From: Blasia pusilla
Lineage: Eukaryota; Marchantiophyta; Marchantiopsida; Blasiales
Length of the DNA stretch: 64,000 nucleotides
Direction of reading: 5' to 3'
Assembly: GCA_050084515.1 (NCBI GenBank)
Contig: CM114273.1
Coordinates: 23,064,001-23,128,000 of the forward strand
Below, piece by piece: positions 10,341 through 22,610 of the stretch (positions are counted from its first letter, which is position 1; each line of letters starts with the position of its first letter). The translations under genes and the position numbers were made by a program. The notes below the pieces were generated by a model, which made no database searches, was not told the origin of the DNA, and saw only the letters and a program-made list of their open reading frames with translations.

Positions 10341-13283
10341 ATACGCAGCAAGGACTGCATGCCACAACGCCACCTATTCAAGTGGCGGGATGAAAAGCCG
10401 GTAATTCACGAAAGTGAGAATATTAATACTGTAGCTGAGCGTTTCAATGTGTAGAACACGACCATTATTCGATCGGAAGGCTTTTCATTACTAGCCCGGG
10501 ATCCCGGATGCTAACAACATTAAAGGTTTCTTAGAGTGGCCTCCCTCCTCTCGGCATAACGAAGCGGGATACACGAGAACTAGGATCATCCGCGAAGCTC
10601 CACTCCATCTCTCCATATAATAATATGAGCTACCAGCTGGTCACTGTGAATCTCCTTCTGCAACAATCGCATCTACAAATGGCAGGTGCTTGGAAACGGG
10701 GATGGCTGGCTGCGTTCGCGTTGGTCGGCAGGTAATGTATATTACGTGTGATTTATTTATTGTTGTAATTATTGAGGGGATTTCACTTTTTTTAATGGAG
10801 ATGGCTTCCCGTGCCTGGCTGCGCTGGTAATTAATTAATATTATAAAGGAGAGATGGGTGGGTTGGTCAGCTGGTAATTTTACACAATGATTAATTTTCT
10901 TGATTTTCAGGAGTCACGAGGTTGTGGACATAATTATCTATACGAGTGACGTCAAGAAATTTCATATTGTATGTAAAGCGCAAAACGACGTTTGGGGGAA
11001 GGGACATAGATTTTCAAACGGTAGTTCCGATTGATCCGTTTTCGAGACCAGCGTGAAAATGTTGATTCCTGTGTGCATGGTCAGAACGACATTCACATCG
11101 GCGACATGGTTCAATCTGGACTCTCATTTTTTCAGTAGAGATAGACATCGTTGAGCAGCAACATTGTTAAATCCCTAGACTCTGCTTTCTTTGTTCCGTG
11201 ATCTGACCCGAAGTTGATACACCCTTTAGTATGCACAGATTAGCTACAAGCATCTTCAATCCAACCCGGTTCTGGATCCGTAATCGATATAATGAATCCA
11301 CACACGATAGAAGTTACTTCTCCGACTCTTATCCCAGAATCGATGTTAAGCTCATCCACAGCTTTCAGAGGTTAAGATATAGATGCATATGACGTTAGTT
11401 TCAAGCTTAATTAACCGGACAGCACATTGAATTTGATTTGATTTCTCTGATCCAATTTGTGGTTTAACGTTTCCATCTTCTGCAGACACAAGAGAATATT
11501 GCTAAAAAATCGTCCACTGATCAAATTTCGTTTAATGAGGGCGAGATTGAATCACAGCACTTCCTTCCTCCATGTCTTCCATGGAAATTTTCGTTCCTCG
11601 AGAAAACAACTTAAAATTTAAAGTTGTGAAGCTCCTCTGTTCAAGATAGCAATGACTCCTGGACATCTCTATTATAAAATTGTGAATTGATGCGACACCA
11701 AGACGCCAACGAGAGTTCAAAGCGGTGATGATTCCGTTAATTACTGGTTTAAGTTGCGGATATGATGCAGAGCGTTCGCAGCACCCAGATTTCCCAACGA
11801 TGCAGCCCGAAATGAAACACCCAAAGTCCTTAGAATTGGACGCATCCCGCATTTGAAAACGAATGTTCTCTCCCAGTAAAATGCTCATACCAAAGATTTC
11901 CATTACATCTAATTACTACTCGTACCATTGAACTCTAGTTCACGAGTTTTTAGCGGTATACCTTGGACATCAGTCTTGTTTTTCCTAAGCACAATTTCCA
12001 CCCCCCTGAAACCACGGAATTAGCCTAACAGCACCGAAGATCCCGGCATTTTAGAACCGGGCAGCACATGAGTTTTAAGCTGGGCCCCCTCCCCACAAGT
12101 GCGGGACTAGACAGTCTTGGGACATCGATCGTGTTTTAGATGTTTCCTGTGAGCGTCGTAAAGGAACAATCTGCCAGCTTCTCGACTTTTGTACATCATG
12201 TTCTCCGGTTTCAATTGGAAGACAAGCCGACGATATTGGAAACCATTTTCTTTCGGTAAATGTAGCGGCGTGCTTTGCTGTGACTAGCTCAACTCAGCTT
12301 TAACGTGCGGGAGGAAGGAGGGGATATGGATGACTCGGGCCGTGGTCATATCGCCCATCGTAATGCAAGGTATTAGAAACTTTTCGCAGCAAAAGATTCT
12401 CCACATTGACAGTAACTTGTGTGACTCAGAGCACGGACAAATTGCGAGGCATCAATTCACATACTACCGCTGGTGAGTGGATGTAGCCGCTGGCACGTTC
12501 GGGTTCGATGAGCTCTTTCATTTTCATTATACGATATCCTCCAATCCACGCGCAGGGGCGCCTCGACGACCTCAAAAAATGGCAATCTCATTGCGATCCT
12601 GTCAACGACGGATCCTGTGGCCCGAGAGATTAAAAAGAAATGCGGAGTTCAGTTCAGTCCCACAGTTTCCGCGTTAAACGAGTCGAGTCCGAATCCACTT
12701 GTCTGTGGCTGCTGGGGCGTCCCGCTGCTCCCTCGATCACGAGCTAGAAGCTTGGAAGAGGCACAATCAGATATTTGTGCGTGTGGGAGGAGAGGGAGAG
12801 GATGATTCGCTCGGCCGATCGGATCTCGCGCGGTCTTTCGCACACGTAGCGGTGCTGAATGTAGTCCTCGTTACAATTGGCTTGCGAGAGCGAGCTGTCG
12901 AACTCTGGGATCTCCATGGCATCGAAGGGGTCGAGTGATTCGCAGTCCCTGTCGACGGCCGGGGACCTTACAAGTTTTCTACTGGTGTGGTGTGTTTGAA
13001 CAGCCTGGGAGCCCAAGTGGGCGCCGCCCATGTGAGAAAGGGACAACTGAGGCAAACCTTCCTTCGCCGATATATTTTCTACTCCGTTTTCTTTACCGGT
13101 TTGTGGGTTTCTTTCCCGTACCTGTGAACTTCAAGTTAGGAACTGGCGTGACACAAAGAACCAGCCACGAAAGAGGCCTTTAATTATTTCCTGATGGCCG
13201 ATAATTGTCACCTTCTGCTATCAAGTTGCACAAGTTTGTGCGGGCTCCCAACTCTCTACCCGTGATGTCACGGGTGAGTGAAT

Positions 13284-13307
13284 GAGTATATATATATATA
13301 TATATAT
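13284..13307. repeat. TA dinucleotide microsatellite
   Basis: About 12 TA repeats following GAATGAG. It accounts for the YIYIYI runs in open frames on both strands here. Confidence 0.85.
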
Positions 13308-15409
13308 TTGAAGGACGAGGGCCCGGGTGGCCATGATCGAAGCAGGGCGTCGCGCGTCCATGGTCGACACGTGGAATGCCCCCGGGCAACTCCTACACAA
13401 GTTGCCGAGACGGGTTTCCGAAGCGCTACTCTTGAGCTTTTGCCCGCAGAGAAGATGCCGATGTACGTCCGCTGATTGCACGCACAAAGCCTCGTAAAAC
13501 CACTCCGTCGCCACTTGTGAGCGAAAAAGAAACGTAATTCGCACGTAAACCTCGCAAGCACCTGTACTTGTCTCAATCTTGGGGACAAGGAACGCCGGGT
13601 CGCGGAACTCGACCAAAACCACTGCCGACATTTATCGGGAAAACCTCGGCCACGTCATCTCTACCTCCTGCTCGCGTCAAAGAAAACTCGACCGCAAGTT
13701 TTTCCCGTTGTCTGCAACTGAGCCGCAATTGAACTGCTCATGACCTAGGCTAAAGTGATGCTCAAGTTCACCTCTGTCTCGTCCACGCGTACTTTTCAAT
13801 CAACTGCAGAAGCTTTATGCGGATCATCGGGACCCATGACCAAATCTTAGTTGTACGTCGTATGTAGATCCCGACCCAGAAATTTACCCTACTTCTTGAG
13901 TAACGCATGTGGGTCATAGAAAGATCGCGAGACGTTGCAATTGCTTCAATCTGTGGGTGGGTTTTCAGAAGGTACCGCTGGAAGTCGTGAAGAAGACCAA
14001 TGAAGGAGATTGATTCACTTCCGATCCAAAAGAAAACAGATCGATAGGACTCCTTGTTGCTACAAAGAGTGAATTGGAGAAAAGAGTGAAGGACCTCAAG
14101 TAAAAACGATATCTTCGGGCAGATACCCGCTGCACTCGACAAATAGAGTTTTGATCTTGCACATCACCCCATGAAGTAGAAATCCCTCACCATCTTTGAT
14201 GTAAAATCTGGAACTATCCGATCCAAGTTCTGACCAAACGAATACTTCCATACGTCCTATTCATGTGCAAAATTTGATCCGATTCCCAAAATCTTTTTTT
14301 AAAAAAAAAACCATAACTAGCTGGATCTCCAGCTAGTTCGACGAGGTTCGATTTCCCCTCCTTCATTCGGCACACTGCCAACTCGGTCCGTTTTGAGACA
14401 TGAGAATTCATTCAGCTGAAGCTAGCTCTGCACATTTTCGGTCCAGTATCCACATCGCCGGAATTCGACATTGAAAAATGACTGAACGTACCAGCCCTTT
14501 ATCAACGATGGAGCCAGCTACCTAAATTTCGGGCTTTATAGCCCCACAGTCCTCGATCCCAGCACGAGATGTGTGAAGAAATTTAAGATTCCGCGGTACA
14601 AATGAACAAGGGCGGGCGCAGCAAATGAAGGTCGCCACATCATTTACACCTACTCTTGCGGACGGACAGCCGGAGTCATGGGTGGATACGGTCTACATCG
14701 ACAGGGAAAGAGAATTCACATCAGCTAAAGGGCTCTTTTTTCGACATACGAAGGAGGAGCACAGTCACGGACGCGAACGCATCAATCGAACCTCGAATTA
14801 GTAAATATGGCACGTCTCTGGAAGTAGACGAAGCTCGACAGTTCATGCATACCCAGCCAAAAAAAAGCGCTCTGCAGTCGCGAACTAGGAATCGTGTTGA
14901 TAAGCCCAGGGACGAGATTCTGACCGATCGACTCACATCGAAAGAATAACCTCTTCCGGAAAAGTTTTCTCCTAAATTTTTTTTATAAAATCGAATCATA
15001 AATTTCTCCACAAGTCGACTTCAAGGTACAAAATTTCAGTCGACGAGCTTCCACTGATAGGCTATGTCATCTAGAGAGCTAGATGTAACGAAGGCCAGTG
15101 AAAATTTTCATCATTAGGCAGTAACGTATGGTAATGAGGGAAAGAACTTGCACTCTTAGCCTTTTCCGCACGCCCTGCCACTCTACAGAGAAGCAGGTGT
15201 ATTGACTTGTGGAACAATGTTTTAAAATTGATTCTAAAATCTACACTATGTCATCCTCTAAGTCTCAGGCCTCTTCCCGGTACAAAAGCAGGAGAGGTAA
15301 GGACATAATATTACTATTTTACCGTACACCCAACAGGGTGTGTTTCTTTTCGTTACTAAGGTACCCGTCTAATCTTTCTACTACACGCGATATCACCGAG
15401 CGACTTAGC

Positions 15410-15850
15410 AACGTCAAGTCCACCGTCTTTGCTCTTTCTTCGACTCTCAAACCGCTGCACGGTTGATCAACTAAATCCAGCTGAGTTGAAAGATGAGTGA
15501 CAATATGTACAGCGCGGAGGTGCGGGGAGAAATGGTTGTGAAACTCCCATGATTTCCAAGTACACCGTCGACTTGGCTCACCGTCTCCGCACTTTCATCG
15601 ACTCTAAAACCTGTCACTGAACTGTGGATGAATTCGAGTCGGAAGTGAAAGTATGTACAGCGCGGAAGACATTTGATGTAAACTTCCCAACGCCAAGTTC
15701 ACCGTCTTAATGTTTCTCTTTCATCGAATCCCAAACTACTGCACCATGGATGAATTGAATACCGTAGAATGCGGAAGCCTAGAGAGACTGCTATAGTAAA
15801 TCTCTCTCTGCCAAGTTCACCGTCGACTTGGCTCACCGTCCACTCTCAAA
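15410..15850. repeat. Degenerate tandem repeat downstream of the ERF gene
   Basis: Four imperfect units of roughly 120-140 bp, each starting near CCAAGT(T/A)CACCGTC (about 15415, 15557, 15694 and 15812). Each includes TTTCATCGACTCTCAAACC and a GGATGAATTGAATCC block; GTATGTACAGCGCGGAAG recurs in the first units. They lie 250-690 bp beyond the stop codon of the minus-strand ERF gene, so they may fall in its 3' UTR or just outside. Confidence 0.55.
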
Positions 15851-16099
15851 TATCCCCAAAGATGAATTGAATCCAGTTTACTCGTATCTCCAGTGTGGCA
15901 GTTGTAAGACTCCAACTGCCAAAATACTTGACCATGTATGCACACTTCACCTGATGTAATTAGACTTCCCTTCCCTTGAAGACGCTCTTGAATCTACGGG
16001 ATGCATCCAGTTCCACCTGACTATTCTCCAGATTTGCGTGAGGGGTCCGGTGAAGTGTCGGGAACTTGCCGCTTCAAGAATAGAATGACTGCACTTCCA

Positions 16100-18136
16100 T
16101 CAGAAATTGGAGTCCATCAACTCGTCCAGCTGCGTAAGAGGCTCGTCGAAAGCAAGCAGGAGGTCGAGTCCCTGTGACTCCAATGAAAGTTGAGGATCCC
16201 AACGTTCCATGATCTCCATAGTGGTCGCCGCATTAGAGCTAATCGGAGCACAAACACCTTGCTGATCCTCTCCTTGGAGCCAATCCAGATTGGGGAGTGG
16301 AGTGGCGATGATAGGATCGATCCAGAAGGACGTGGGGGATCCCCCATCTTTTCCAGAATTGCCAAGCACACCCACCGTGCTCACGGATGAATCCGACGCA
16401 TTTGAAAAGTTTGTATCATCCTTCGTTTTCGCCTGGCTTTCAAGTGTATCGTCGTTGATAGCTCCAGCTTTAGTTTCGGCCTCCTCCCTGCCGAGAGATT
16501 CCATCATGGTGCTTAGCGATGGTGGGGGATAGACCTCGAACTCGGGCATGAGTTCTGAAATTGCGCGCTGCCGTGTGGTGGTGGTGGCGCCCTCCATAGA
16601 GCACAGAAGACTCTCAAGCTCAAAAAAATCAGCCCTGGAAGAATGTACCGATCTGTGACCACCTGGAGCAGGCTCAACCAACCTGCCATTCGAAGAAGGA
16701 ACGGCCCGGGATTGTGGATTTCTCTCACCAAGATGAGGCTCATACATCCAGCAATCCGACAAACAATCCTTGCTTTCTAGATTGATACCACCAAAAGCAT
16801 GCTCCAGCCACAAGCCCTCAGCGGAACAACCGTTGGATCGTGAATTGGCACCATCAAAAGCAGGCACGGGCAAACGGAGATTTGAAGACAACGCAACCTG
16901 GGATTGTCCAGTCTCACCGCCAAAAGCAGGTTCAAATAACCAGCAATTCGAAGAAGCCTTCGATTTTGAATTGTTTCCAGCGACACCAGCTTCGACAAAA
17001 TTATGATTCCAATTAGAATTGTCCCGGGCTGGTGGATCGTCGAGCTGTTGCAATCTGGACGTGGGAATGTTTACAGTAAGAGTAGGCTCAATCATGGAAG
17101 GCGGCCACCGACTTGAACTAGAAATGTGAGACTGTTCATGATCAACATGTGGCAATCTGCCCACGGAAACACTGTCACGAAGAGAAGTCTTGAGCATTGA
17201 CGCCGACCAGACATCCGAAAAAGAAGCCTGGGGATGCGCACCACGTCGAGCACGCTCAGCCACCGAATTGGAGGGAAGCCAGAAGTTCGAAGAAGAAGCT
17301 TCGGTTGGAGGATTCTTACCAGGTGGAGCAGGCTCAGGTGGCAAATTAGAAGGAAGCCAGAAATTTGAAGAAGACGCTTGGGCTTGGGGATTCTTACCTC
17401 GCCGAGCAGGCTCAGGCACACTGACATTGGAACAAGAAGCCTCGGCTTGTGGATTCTGAACACATCGATCAGGCTCAGGCAGACTGAAATTGGAACAAGA
17501 AGCCTCTGCATGTGGACTCTTGCCATGTCGACGAGGCTCAGGCGCAGCAGGCCACGAGACATTGGAAGATGAAGGTTGAGATTGCGCAAAACTAACCGGC
17601 GCCGATGTAGACGGACGGTTTCCGCTTAGAGCAGGCGAAGGCATGCGAGAAAACGACGGGGCAGAAGAGGACTTCCGGGATCGTAGAAGCTTATGATTTT
17701 CCAATTTGGTTATCAGCTTGGACCTCAGCTCTACATCGTTGTTATCCAAAGAGCCCCAGGGACTGTCACCCAACCCATCCCGCCGTGGAAAGTTTAACCG
17801 CGCTCCTGGACCGTGAAAAATGAGGGCGGCTTCATCGTACTCACGAGCGGCGTCCAAAGCAGAAATAAAACTCCCAAGCCACACCCGGGTGCGAGTACGA
17901 GGGTCCCGAATCTCCGCAACCCATTTGCCCCAGTTTCTCTGGCGCACTCCCCGAAAATTATACATACCATTCTCAGGCCCTCCGCGGCGTTGTCTGACAC
18001 CCAGCGGTCGTCGACGCGCCGCAGCTGCGCGCTCGTTCGCACCTCGACGCTGGGTCGCCGTTACTTCCCGCAGCTGCCTGCCTTTCGCTGGGCCACTCTC
18101 ACTAGGACGCCCTCCCCACGTCGGCGACCGTTTCAT
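16100..18136 (-). CDS. AP2/ERF-domain transcription factor with repetitive Ser/Asn/Pro-rich tail
   Basis: A single uninterrupted frame gives 678 residues from the ATG at 18136. The frame is open a little further, to a GTG at 18163 and a stop at 18173-18175, but no upstream in-frame ATG exists. The AP2 domain spans about residues 60-117, with [35 protein letters not shown] and ARLNFP, so the DNA-contacting sheet and helix are complete. Valine in KWVAEI is typical of DREB-type domains, while Asp in EIRDP is more ERF-like; overall it looks closest to DREB/ABI4-like members. An Arg-rich stretch precedes the domain and could serve as a nuclear signal. Residues 189-499 consist of about a dozen imperfect 20-27-residue repeats around SSN-x-W-LP-x-EPA-x-G-x-NPQA. 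The C-terminus is acidic ([16 protein letters not shown]), a plausible activation motif. It would bind GCC- or DRE-like elements in the nucleus. Subfamily assignment is uncertain. Confidence 0.93.
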   Translation of the reverse strand: MKRSPTWGGRPSESGPAKGRQLREVTATQRRGANERAAAARRRPLGVRQRRGGPENGMYNFRGVRQRNWGKWVAEIRDPRTRTRVWLGSFISALDAAREYDEAALIFHGPGARLNFPRRDGLGDSPWGSLDNNDVELRSKLITKLENHKLLRSRKSSSAPSFSRMPSPALSGNRPSTSAPVSFAQSQPSSSNVSWPAAPEPRRHGKSPHAEASCSNFSLPEPDRCVQNPQAEASCSNVSVPEPARRGKNPQAQASSSNFWLPSNLPPEPAPPGKNPPTEASSSNFWLPSNSVAERARRGAHPQASFSDVWSASMLKTSLRDSVSVGRLPHVDHEQSHISSSSRWPPSMIEPTLTVNIPTSRLQQLDDPPARDNSNWNHNFVEAGVAGNNSKSKASSNCWLFEPAFGGETGQSQVALSSNLRLPVPAFDGANSRSNGCSAEGLWLEHAFGGINLESKDCLSDCWMYEPHLGERNPQSRAVPSSNGRLVEPAPGGHRSVHSSRADFFELESLLCSMEGATTTTRQRAISELMPEFEVYPPPSLSTMMESLGREEAETKAGAINDDTLESQAKTKDDTNFSNASDSSVSTVGVLGNSGKDGGSPTSFWIDPIIATPLPNLDWLQGEDQQGVCAPISSNAATTMEIMERWDPQLSLESQGLDLLLAFDEPLTQLDELMDSNF

Positions 18137-18760
18137 GGCAGCGTTTTGCTTATCGTTCGCCACTGCAACTTCCTAGAAACACTTTTATGTGCGGACTTGT
18201 GAAACGGAGCAACAATTTTCAGAGCCAACAATGCCACCAGATTTCACATCCACGACCTGAAGCGGGCTAGCTACCCCACCCCAACCCCCGACCGACTCTC
18301 GAGCTCAACCTCAAACTCTCTGTGTTCAGATTCGCTTCCACAAGAAGTGTCTGTCGCTTCTTCACTATGTCAACTGGAAGAAATACGACGAAGTGGGTCC
18401 ATCACTAGTGTTTTAAGCTCTGGGAAACCCTCCTGACTCTCAAACCCCCTTCCGATTCTCAAACTCTCTGCTGTTCAGATTTGCCTCCACAGAAAGTGTT
18501 TCGCCCTTCTTCACTGTCAGTAGGAACACTTCCAATAAGGTCCATCACTAGTTTTTAACCAGCGAGACTCTTCCCAACTCTCGAACTCATATTCTCCTCC
18601 GGCCTCGCGAACTCTCGAACTCTCAACCTCGCTTCTGATCAGATTCACCTCCGCAGAAAGAGCTCGCTTCTGCACTTTTCACCATATACAATACCAAGTG
18701 GGTCCATGACTGAATCCTTTAAACTGAAACCCCCTTCCACTGCCGTCTTCGCTCACGAGT
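18137..18760 (-). promoter_or_regulatory. Probable 5' leader/proximal promoter of the ERF gene with tandem repeats
   Basis: Immediately upstream of the ERF start, three imperfect units begin near 18313, 18462 and 18624, about 150-165 bp apart. Each carries ACTCTC, TTCAGATT(C/T)(G/A)CCTCCAC, AGAAAG(T/A)G(T/C), CTTCTTCACT and GGTCCAT(C/G)ACT. On the coding strand the region is purine-rich. Position and composition suit a plant 5' UTR or proximal promoter, but the transcription start is not identifiable. A weak TATA-like GATATACTCG (minus strand) occurs near 18756-18765. Confidence 0.4.
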
Positions 18761-19202
18761 ATATCTGCCCCTCCCCTCTCTGTGGTGCCCAGCCAAAACG
18801 GGCTTTTAGCCCATTATTACCCCTCAATTATGGATTTTAGCGTAAACCTTTATCACCCGGCTCCCCTTTAGTTACTTTCTCCTGGACCCTTTCGTCTACA
18901 CTGTGCTCCCTCTAGTATTCCCCCGTTAGGCCTATAGATTCTCTAAATCCTGTAGAAATTACCTGTTCCCTGAGGAATGAGGGAAAAATTACCCGCGTCT
19001 CCTCTGCTACGCGGAAACCGTGTCATGATCGGATTCAGGACACGAGTAGTCATTCCGGGGGTAATTAACTTGCCCCCGGATTAGCCATCTTCCCAGAATC
19101 CCATTAGCGCGAACGCTAAGATGACCGTCCGTACCTCCACCTTCGTTCCGGCCACTTCCTGGGCGACACATGTTGGTGCGTTGCTGAGCTCTGGGCTCTG
19201 GG
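18761..19202. other. Upstream region of the ERF gene, no gene seen
   Basis: Balanced-composition DNA with small palindromic stretches, for example TCCGGGGG...CCCCCGGA near 19056-19080 and TTAGCG...CGCTAA near 19105-19120. No coding motif is visible. Confidence 0.4.
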
Positions 19203-19251
19203 CGTGCCTTTAATGGACGCCCAGGCAGCTTGGGCGTCCATTAAAGGCACG
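19203..19251. repeat. Perfect hairpin with 21-bp arms and a 7-nt loop
   Basis: Arms 19203-19223 (CGTGCCTTTAATGGACGCCC, then A) and 19231-19251 are exact reverse complements around GGCAGCT. It lies about 1.1 kb upstream of the ERF start codon. The arm length is that of a plant small RNA, but the stem is short for a typical plant miRNA precursor and no flanking imperfect stem is visible, so a small foldback or cruciform-forming element is as likely. Confidence 0.8.
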
Positions 19252-19609
19252 ACCTCTTATAGGTTTGGTACCTTCCGCCACCGGCGATTCCGTATTTTTC
19301 TCCTGTGAGGTTCGTCGACTTCATCCCAAAGTATATTTCCATTTGGAATTTGTCTAGATTCTTGTATCCATGACGTCTTCAGTTTTCAACGGTGATTTTC
19401 AGCGTCGGACCGCTGGATTTATGAACAAGTTTAGCACTCGCTACCCCTGTGTTTTGTCTCGAGCTGGGCATAAGGCCTCCTCCACCCTGATTATAGCCGC
19501 CAGATCCCCGGCCAACCTTTAACCGTTACGCTTTAACCATCCTTCTTTTCCTTCCTGGTTCCCCAACTCCTCCGCGCACCTGCACCCTCGATGAGTTACC
19601 TAGATGCCG

Positions 19610-20104
19610 TCAGATGTGCAATCGGACGGTGTAAATGACCCTCCATGCATTTCCAAGGCTCACGGCTAATTTAGCTATGGTGGCCAAGATGACTACTATT
19701 ATATAGAAACTGACTAATGTAGAGCCGGAGAGTGGTATATCGTCAAGGCGCTCGGCTAAGTTATTTATGTTGTGCAATTCGTGTGCCTGCAATAGCGCTG
19801 CGATTTGAGCCACAGAGGTGAAATCGGACAGCTGTAAATAACCCTCCCGTACGTCTCCCTTTAGGCCCCCCTTCTGTCTCTTCGGGGCCGATTTTGGCCC
19901 GCGGGTTTTTTTTCTCTCTGTGGCCCCCCTCCTCCTTTGTGTCCCGATGGATTTTCCATCCCAGTTTCTATTAAAGTTTATATTCATTACGTCTCCAAGG
20001 CGCTCAGCTAAGCTACCTATTATACGGGATGCATGTACAGTCAGAAACCACATGTAGAATCGGAGAGTTTGTACATTTCCGAGGAGCTCAGCTAAAGTAG
20101 TCAT
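19610..20104 (-). other. Unidentified open frame with repeated LAExLGD motif
   Basis: A 164-codon frame with an ATG at 20102-20104. I do not recognise the protein. A short motif occurs four times (LAELLGN, LAERLGD, LAERLDD, LAVSLGN), roughly at residues 4, 32, 115 and 147, with a basic stretch (RRRGATERKKTRGPKSAPKR) between the second and third. At DNA level the motif is a repeated block such as CCAAGGCGCTC(G/A)GCTAAG, and ATCGGACGGTGTAAATGACC at about 19620 recurs at about 19822, so the openness may simply reflect tandem duplication. A real small gene is possible but unsupported. Confidence 0.25.
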
Positions 20105-22289
20105 GCTATGATGAGAACCTCAGCGGACTTAGCCGCGTGCCAAATCCGGCTTAGCTGGAAGCTGCTGAAACCCTAGGTGAGGCTCACAAAAAGACACAGC
20201 AGTCATTTCCACATGTCTTTTCCAAATGGCGGCAGCACGACCCTTTTGAGTCGCCATAACTTCTCCGTTACAAGAACAGAAGAACTTCTAATAGAACTTC
20301 GGGCTGCACGGTCTCGACTAAAATTCAAAGAAATCGAAAACTTATCTTCTTTGCCCATTAGTGGTCGTGAAAAGTCATGTCACCACGTCATACTATCATG
20401 TCAGCAATGGCATGATCATCCTCAGATTCTTAACCCGTTCTCATGAGTCTCGGCATCTAGAATTCCCCGGGATATGTACCGGGGAAAAAGCCGGCAGTTT
20501 GGCTACGGCCCACGAGACTGACGGGAGAATCTGACAAATTCCTTGCATTAATTTCTTAACTTCCCAACACGTGTCTCTGTCGGAATGAGTTACACGTTCC
20601 CAATGTCCCATGTCGCTCCAACAAACACCTTCGCCAGATTCGGTACAAGCCTCTAAATTAGGCCGAAAATATTCCAAGATTCCGAAGATTCTTATCCATT
20701 ACGGTAGGGACTTTCAAATTGGATGACTCGAGGATGGTGGACCCAAGAGTCCATCGGTATCCAACTTCGTTTACGTGTATCCAACTTCGTTTTAGTCTGT
20801 AATTTTGATCAAGCGTATCTGTTAAGTAGGTTTATTTTGTTTATTTGTTAGGATTTTGGTGGAATGGTTCGGAGCCTTCTCATTTCTCATGGAAGGGCGA
20901 CTCCCGCCTTTTCTTTTACCCATTTTCTTCTTGCCTTGATTCTTAATTCCATGAGTCCTCTTCTTTTATTTCCCATGGGGTCCTTTATAGCCCTTTCATG
21001 CAGGATTTGTTACCATCTCTACAAGTGCTCGTCGTTTTTTTTCTTTGGCCACCTAGACTATCCACGTGTCCTATGCATATATGTATTAATTATTCTCTTC
21101 TCCACCCGTCGCAGAGGCCGTACACTAGTTTCATATGTCATGGAAATTCTTAAATTCTAATCCCATGAGACCGTTCACTGGCTCCCACTATAATAATTGA
21201 TGTCCAACCCATCATCGACGTATATATGTGAAGTTTTTCAATATCATACATTCAATATGGCTCTGGATAAAAACTTGACAATTGTAACCTTGTCAAGGAG
21301 TCTATATCTTAGAGGATATAAGCTATAAGGATATAGTGACGAAGACAAGTCTAACAATGTTATTCTAATTTTATGGGATAAAATAGCTATACTTCATCAC
21401 CATGTATCATGTCTTTGAGAATGTCAACTTTACATTAGAAGATATTCTAGGAGAGATATCTTCAAATTTTAGAGATATTGAGGGAAACTTTATAATGTTT
21501 GTGGAGATTTTCTTAAAATCTTTTATGTTGTTCATCTCGAACATCATATGCAAATCGTGCAAGCCACATTTAAAAGATCTTGAAGACACATTCACAAGGG
21601 AGGTGGGAGGGACCGAAGGGTGGCCGAGGAGGATGATGGTAACAAGGAAGCATGGGCATCCCCTAAGGTGTAGGAAGACTTACACACCTTGGTACCGGCT
21701 TTCATGTAGAGGAAGAAGGTGCTTCGGAACAAAGATTGGGTGGAGTGGATTTAGAAAGAGGAGGACTTTGCAATGGAGGATATTCTTGAAGGCATGGAAT
21801 GATGGTCCGCGATAAATAGCAAGGAGCTTGTTGGGAGGTTGTAGCCCATAATTTACCCCTTAGATCATTAGTATGTTCTTAAAAGTGAAAATCCAATTTC
21901 ATCCGAGAAGTCTACTACAATAAACAACACTCTTTGCATGACTTTCTTGTAGCTCATTTCCACTATCATGCAGTTGTGGAAAGCCATAAATGTTTTGGCT
22001 CTCCAAAACCACAACTTGTTTTCTTAGCTATAAAAAATATATGAATGGCTCTCAAGAGCCAAAAACTATAATAAATGAAAATTTCTTGATGGCACACTAG
22101 AATAAATTATGAGAAACCCACAAAAGTCGCTTTTTCGTGCATTGGGTGCTTGTCAATATACACATAGTGTCCGATGCTAGGTTATGTAGATCTTGTACAA
22201 AGAAAAAAATAGTCTATAAATTAGTGGACCGTGCACACCATTTCTTTTCATTTAGTATTAGAATACATGGGATTAGCGTAGGAGAAGAA
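20105..22289. other. Intergenic, transition from gene island to AT-rich repeats
   Basis: A short direct repeat, GTATCCAACTTCGTTTTA-like, occurs twice near 20757-20795. From about 20.9 kb the DNA turns AT-rich. The open frame 21402-21815 (ATG, 137 codons) is not recognisable and another frame across 21600-21830 is also mostly open with scattered stops, suggesting an old coding relic of unknown type. Confidence 0.35.
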
Positions 22290-22610
22290 GGGGTGCGGAC
22301 ACGTCCGTGCGGGCCCGACTCCCGCACGGGGCCGCACCGGAGCCCACCCGGAGCCCACACTTGTTGCGTGGCCCGCAGCCCGGGCTTGGTGTAGGCTCGC
22401 CGGCACAGGGCTTTCATGGCGGGCTGGGGCCTGCATGTTGGGTTGGACCAAATTTTGGCCAACGGACCAATTTTGGCGGGCCTCGAGCCCACACCAAGCC
22501 CCAAGCGTGCAGCGCAACTAGGTTGCGGACCACGCAAGAGGTTCGGGCTCGGGTGCAAGCCAAGCATGTCCGTCGACATGTCAGGACTTGTCCGTTTCCG
22601 GGCAACCTTG
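22290..22610 (-). mobile_element. hAT-type terminus with GC-rich subterminal array
   Basis: The plus strand ends CCGGGCAACCTTG at 22610; its complement, CAAGGTTGCCCGGAAACGGA, matches the hAT-like end at 25219 (CAAGGTTGCACGGAAACAGA). Inward of it, CATGTCCGTCGACATG and a GC-rich array with repeated GGGC(T/C)CG motifs run to about 22290. No second terminus was found to the left, so it is a truncated element or a solo end. Confidence 0.5.

Larger units (their letters stand above)
9533..16099. other. Intergenic region 3' of the ERF gene
   Basis: From about 10.1 kb the base composition becomes balanced and remains so to about 20.8 kb. I cannot support a gene here. Open frames at 11532-11903 (minus, 123 codons, ATG), 13768-14142 (minus) and 14656-14949 (plus) have no recognisable domain, and the GC-rich part at 12480-13630 has overlapping open frames on both strands. 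An intron-containing or non-coding gene is possible but cannot be shown by eye. Recognisable repeats are listed separately. Confidence 0.4.

Noticed and set aside
12477-13631. A gene in the GC-rich block with overlapping open frames
   Set aside because: At least seven mutually overlapping frames on both strands, none with a recognisable domain, one containing the TA microsatellite; no basis for choosing among them.
18137-18163. Extending the ERF protein to 687 residues from 18163
   Set aside because: The codon at 18161-18163 is GTG on the coding strand, not ATG; the first in-frame ATG after the upstream stop (18173-18175) is at 18136, so the 678-residue form is used.
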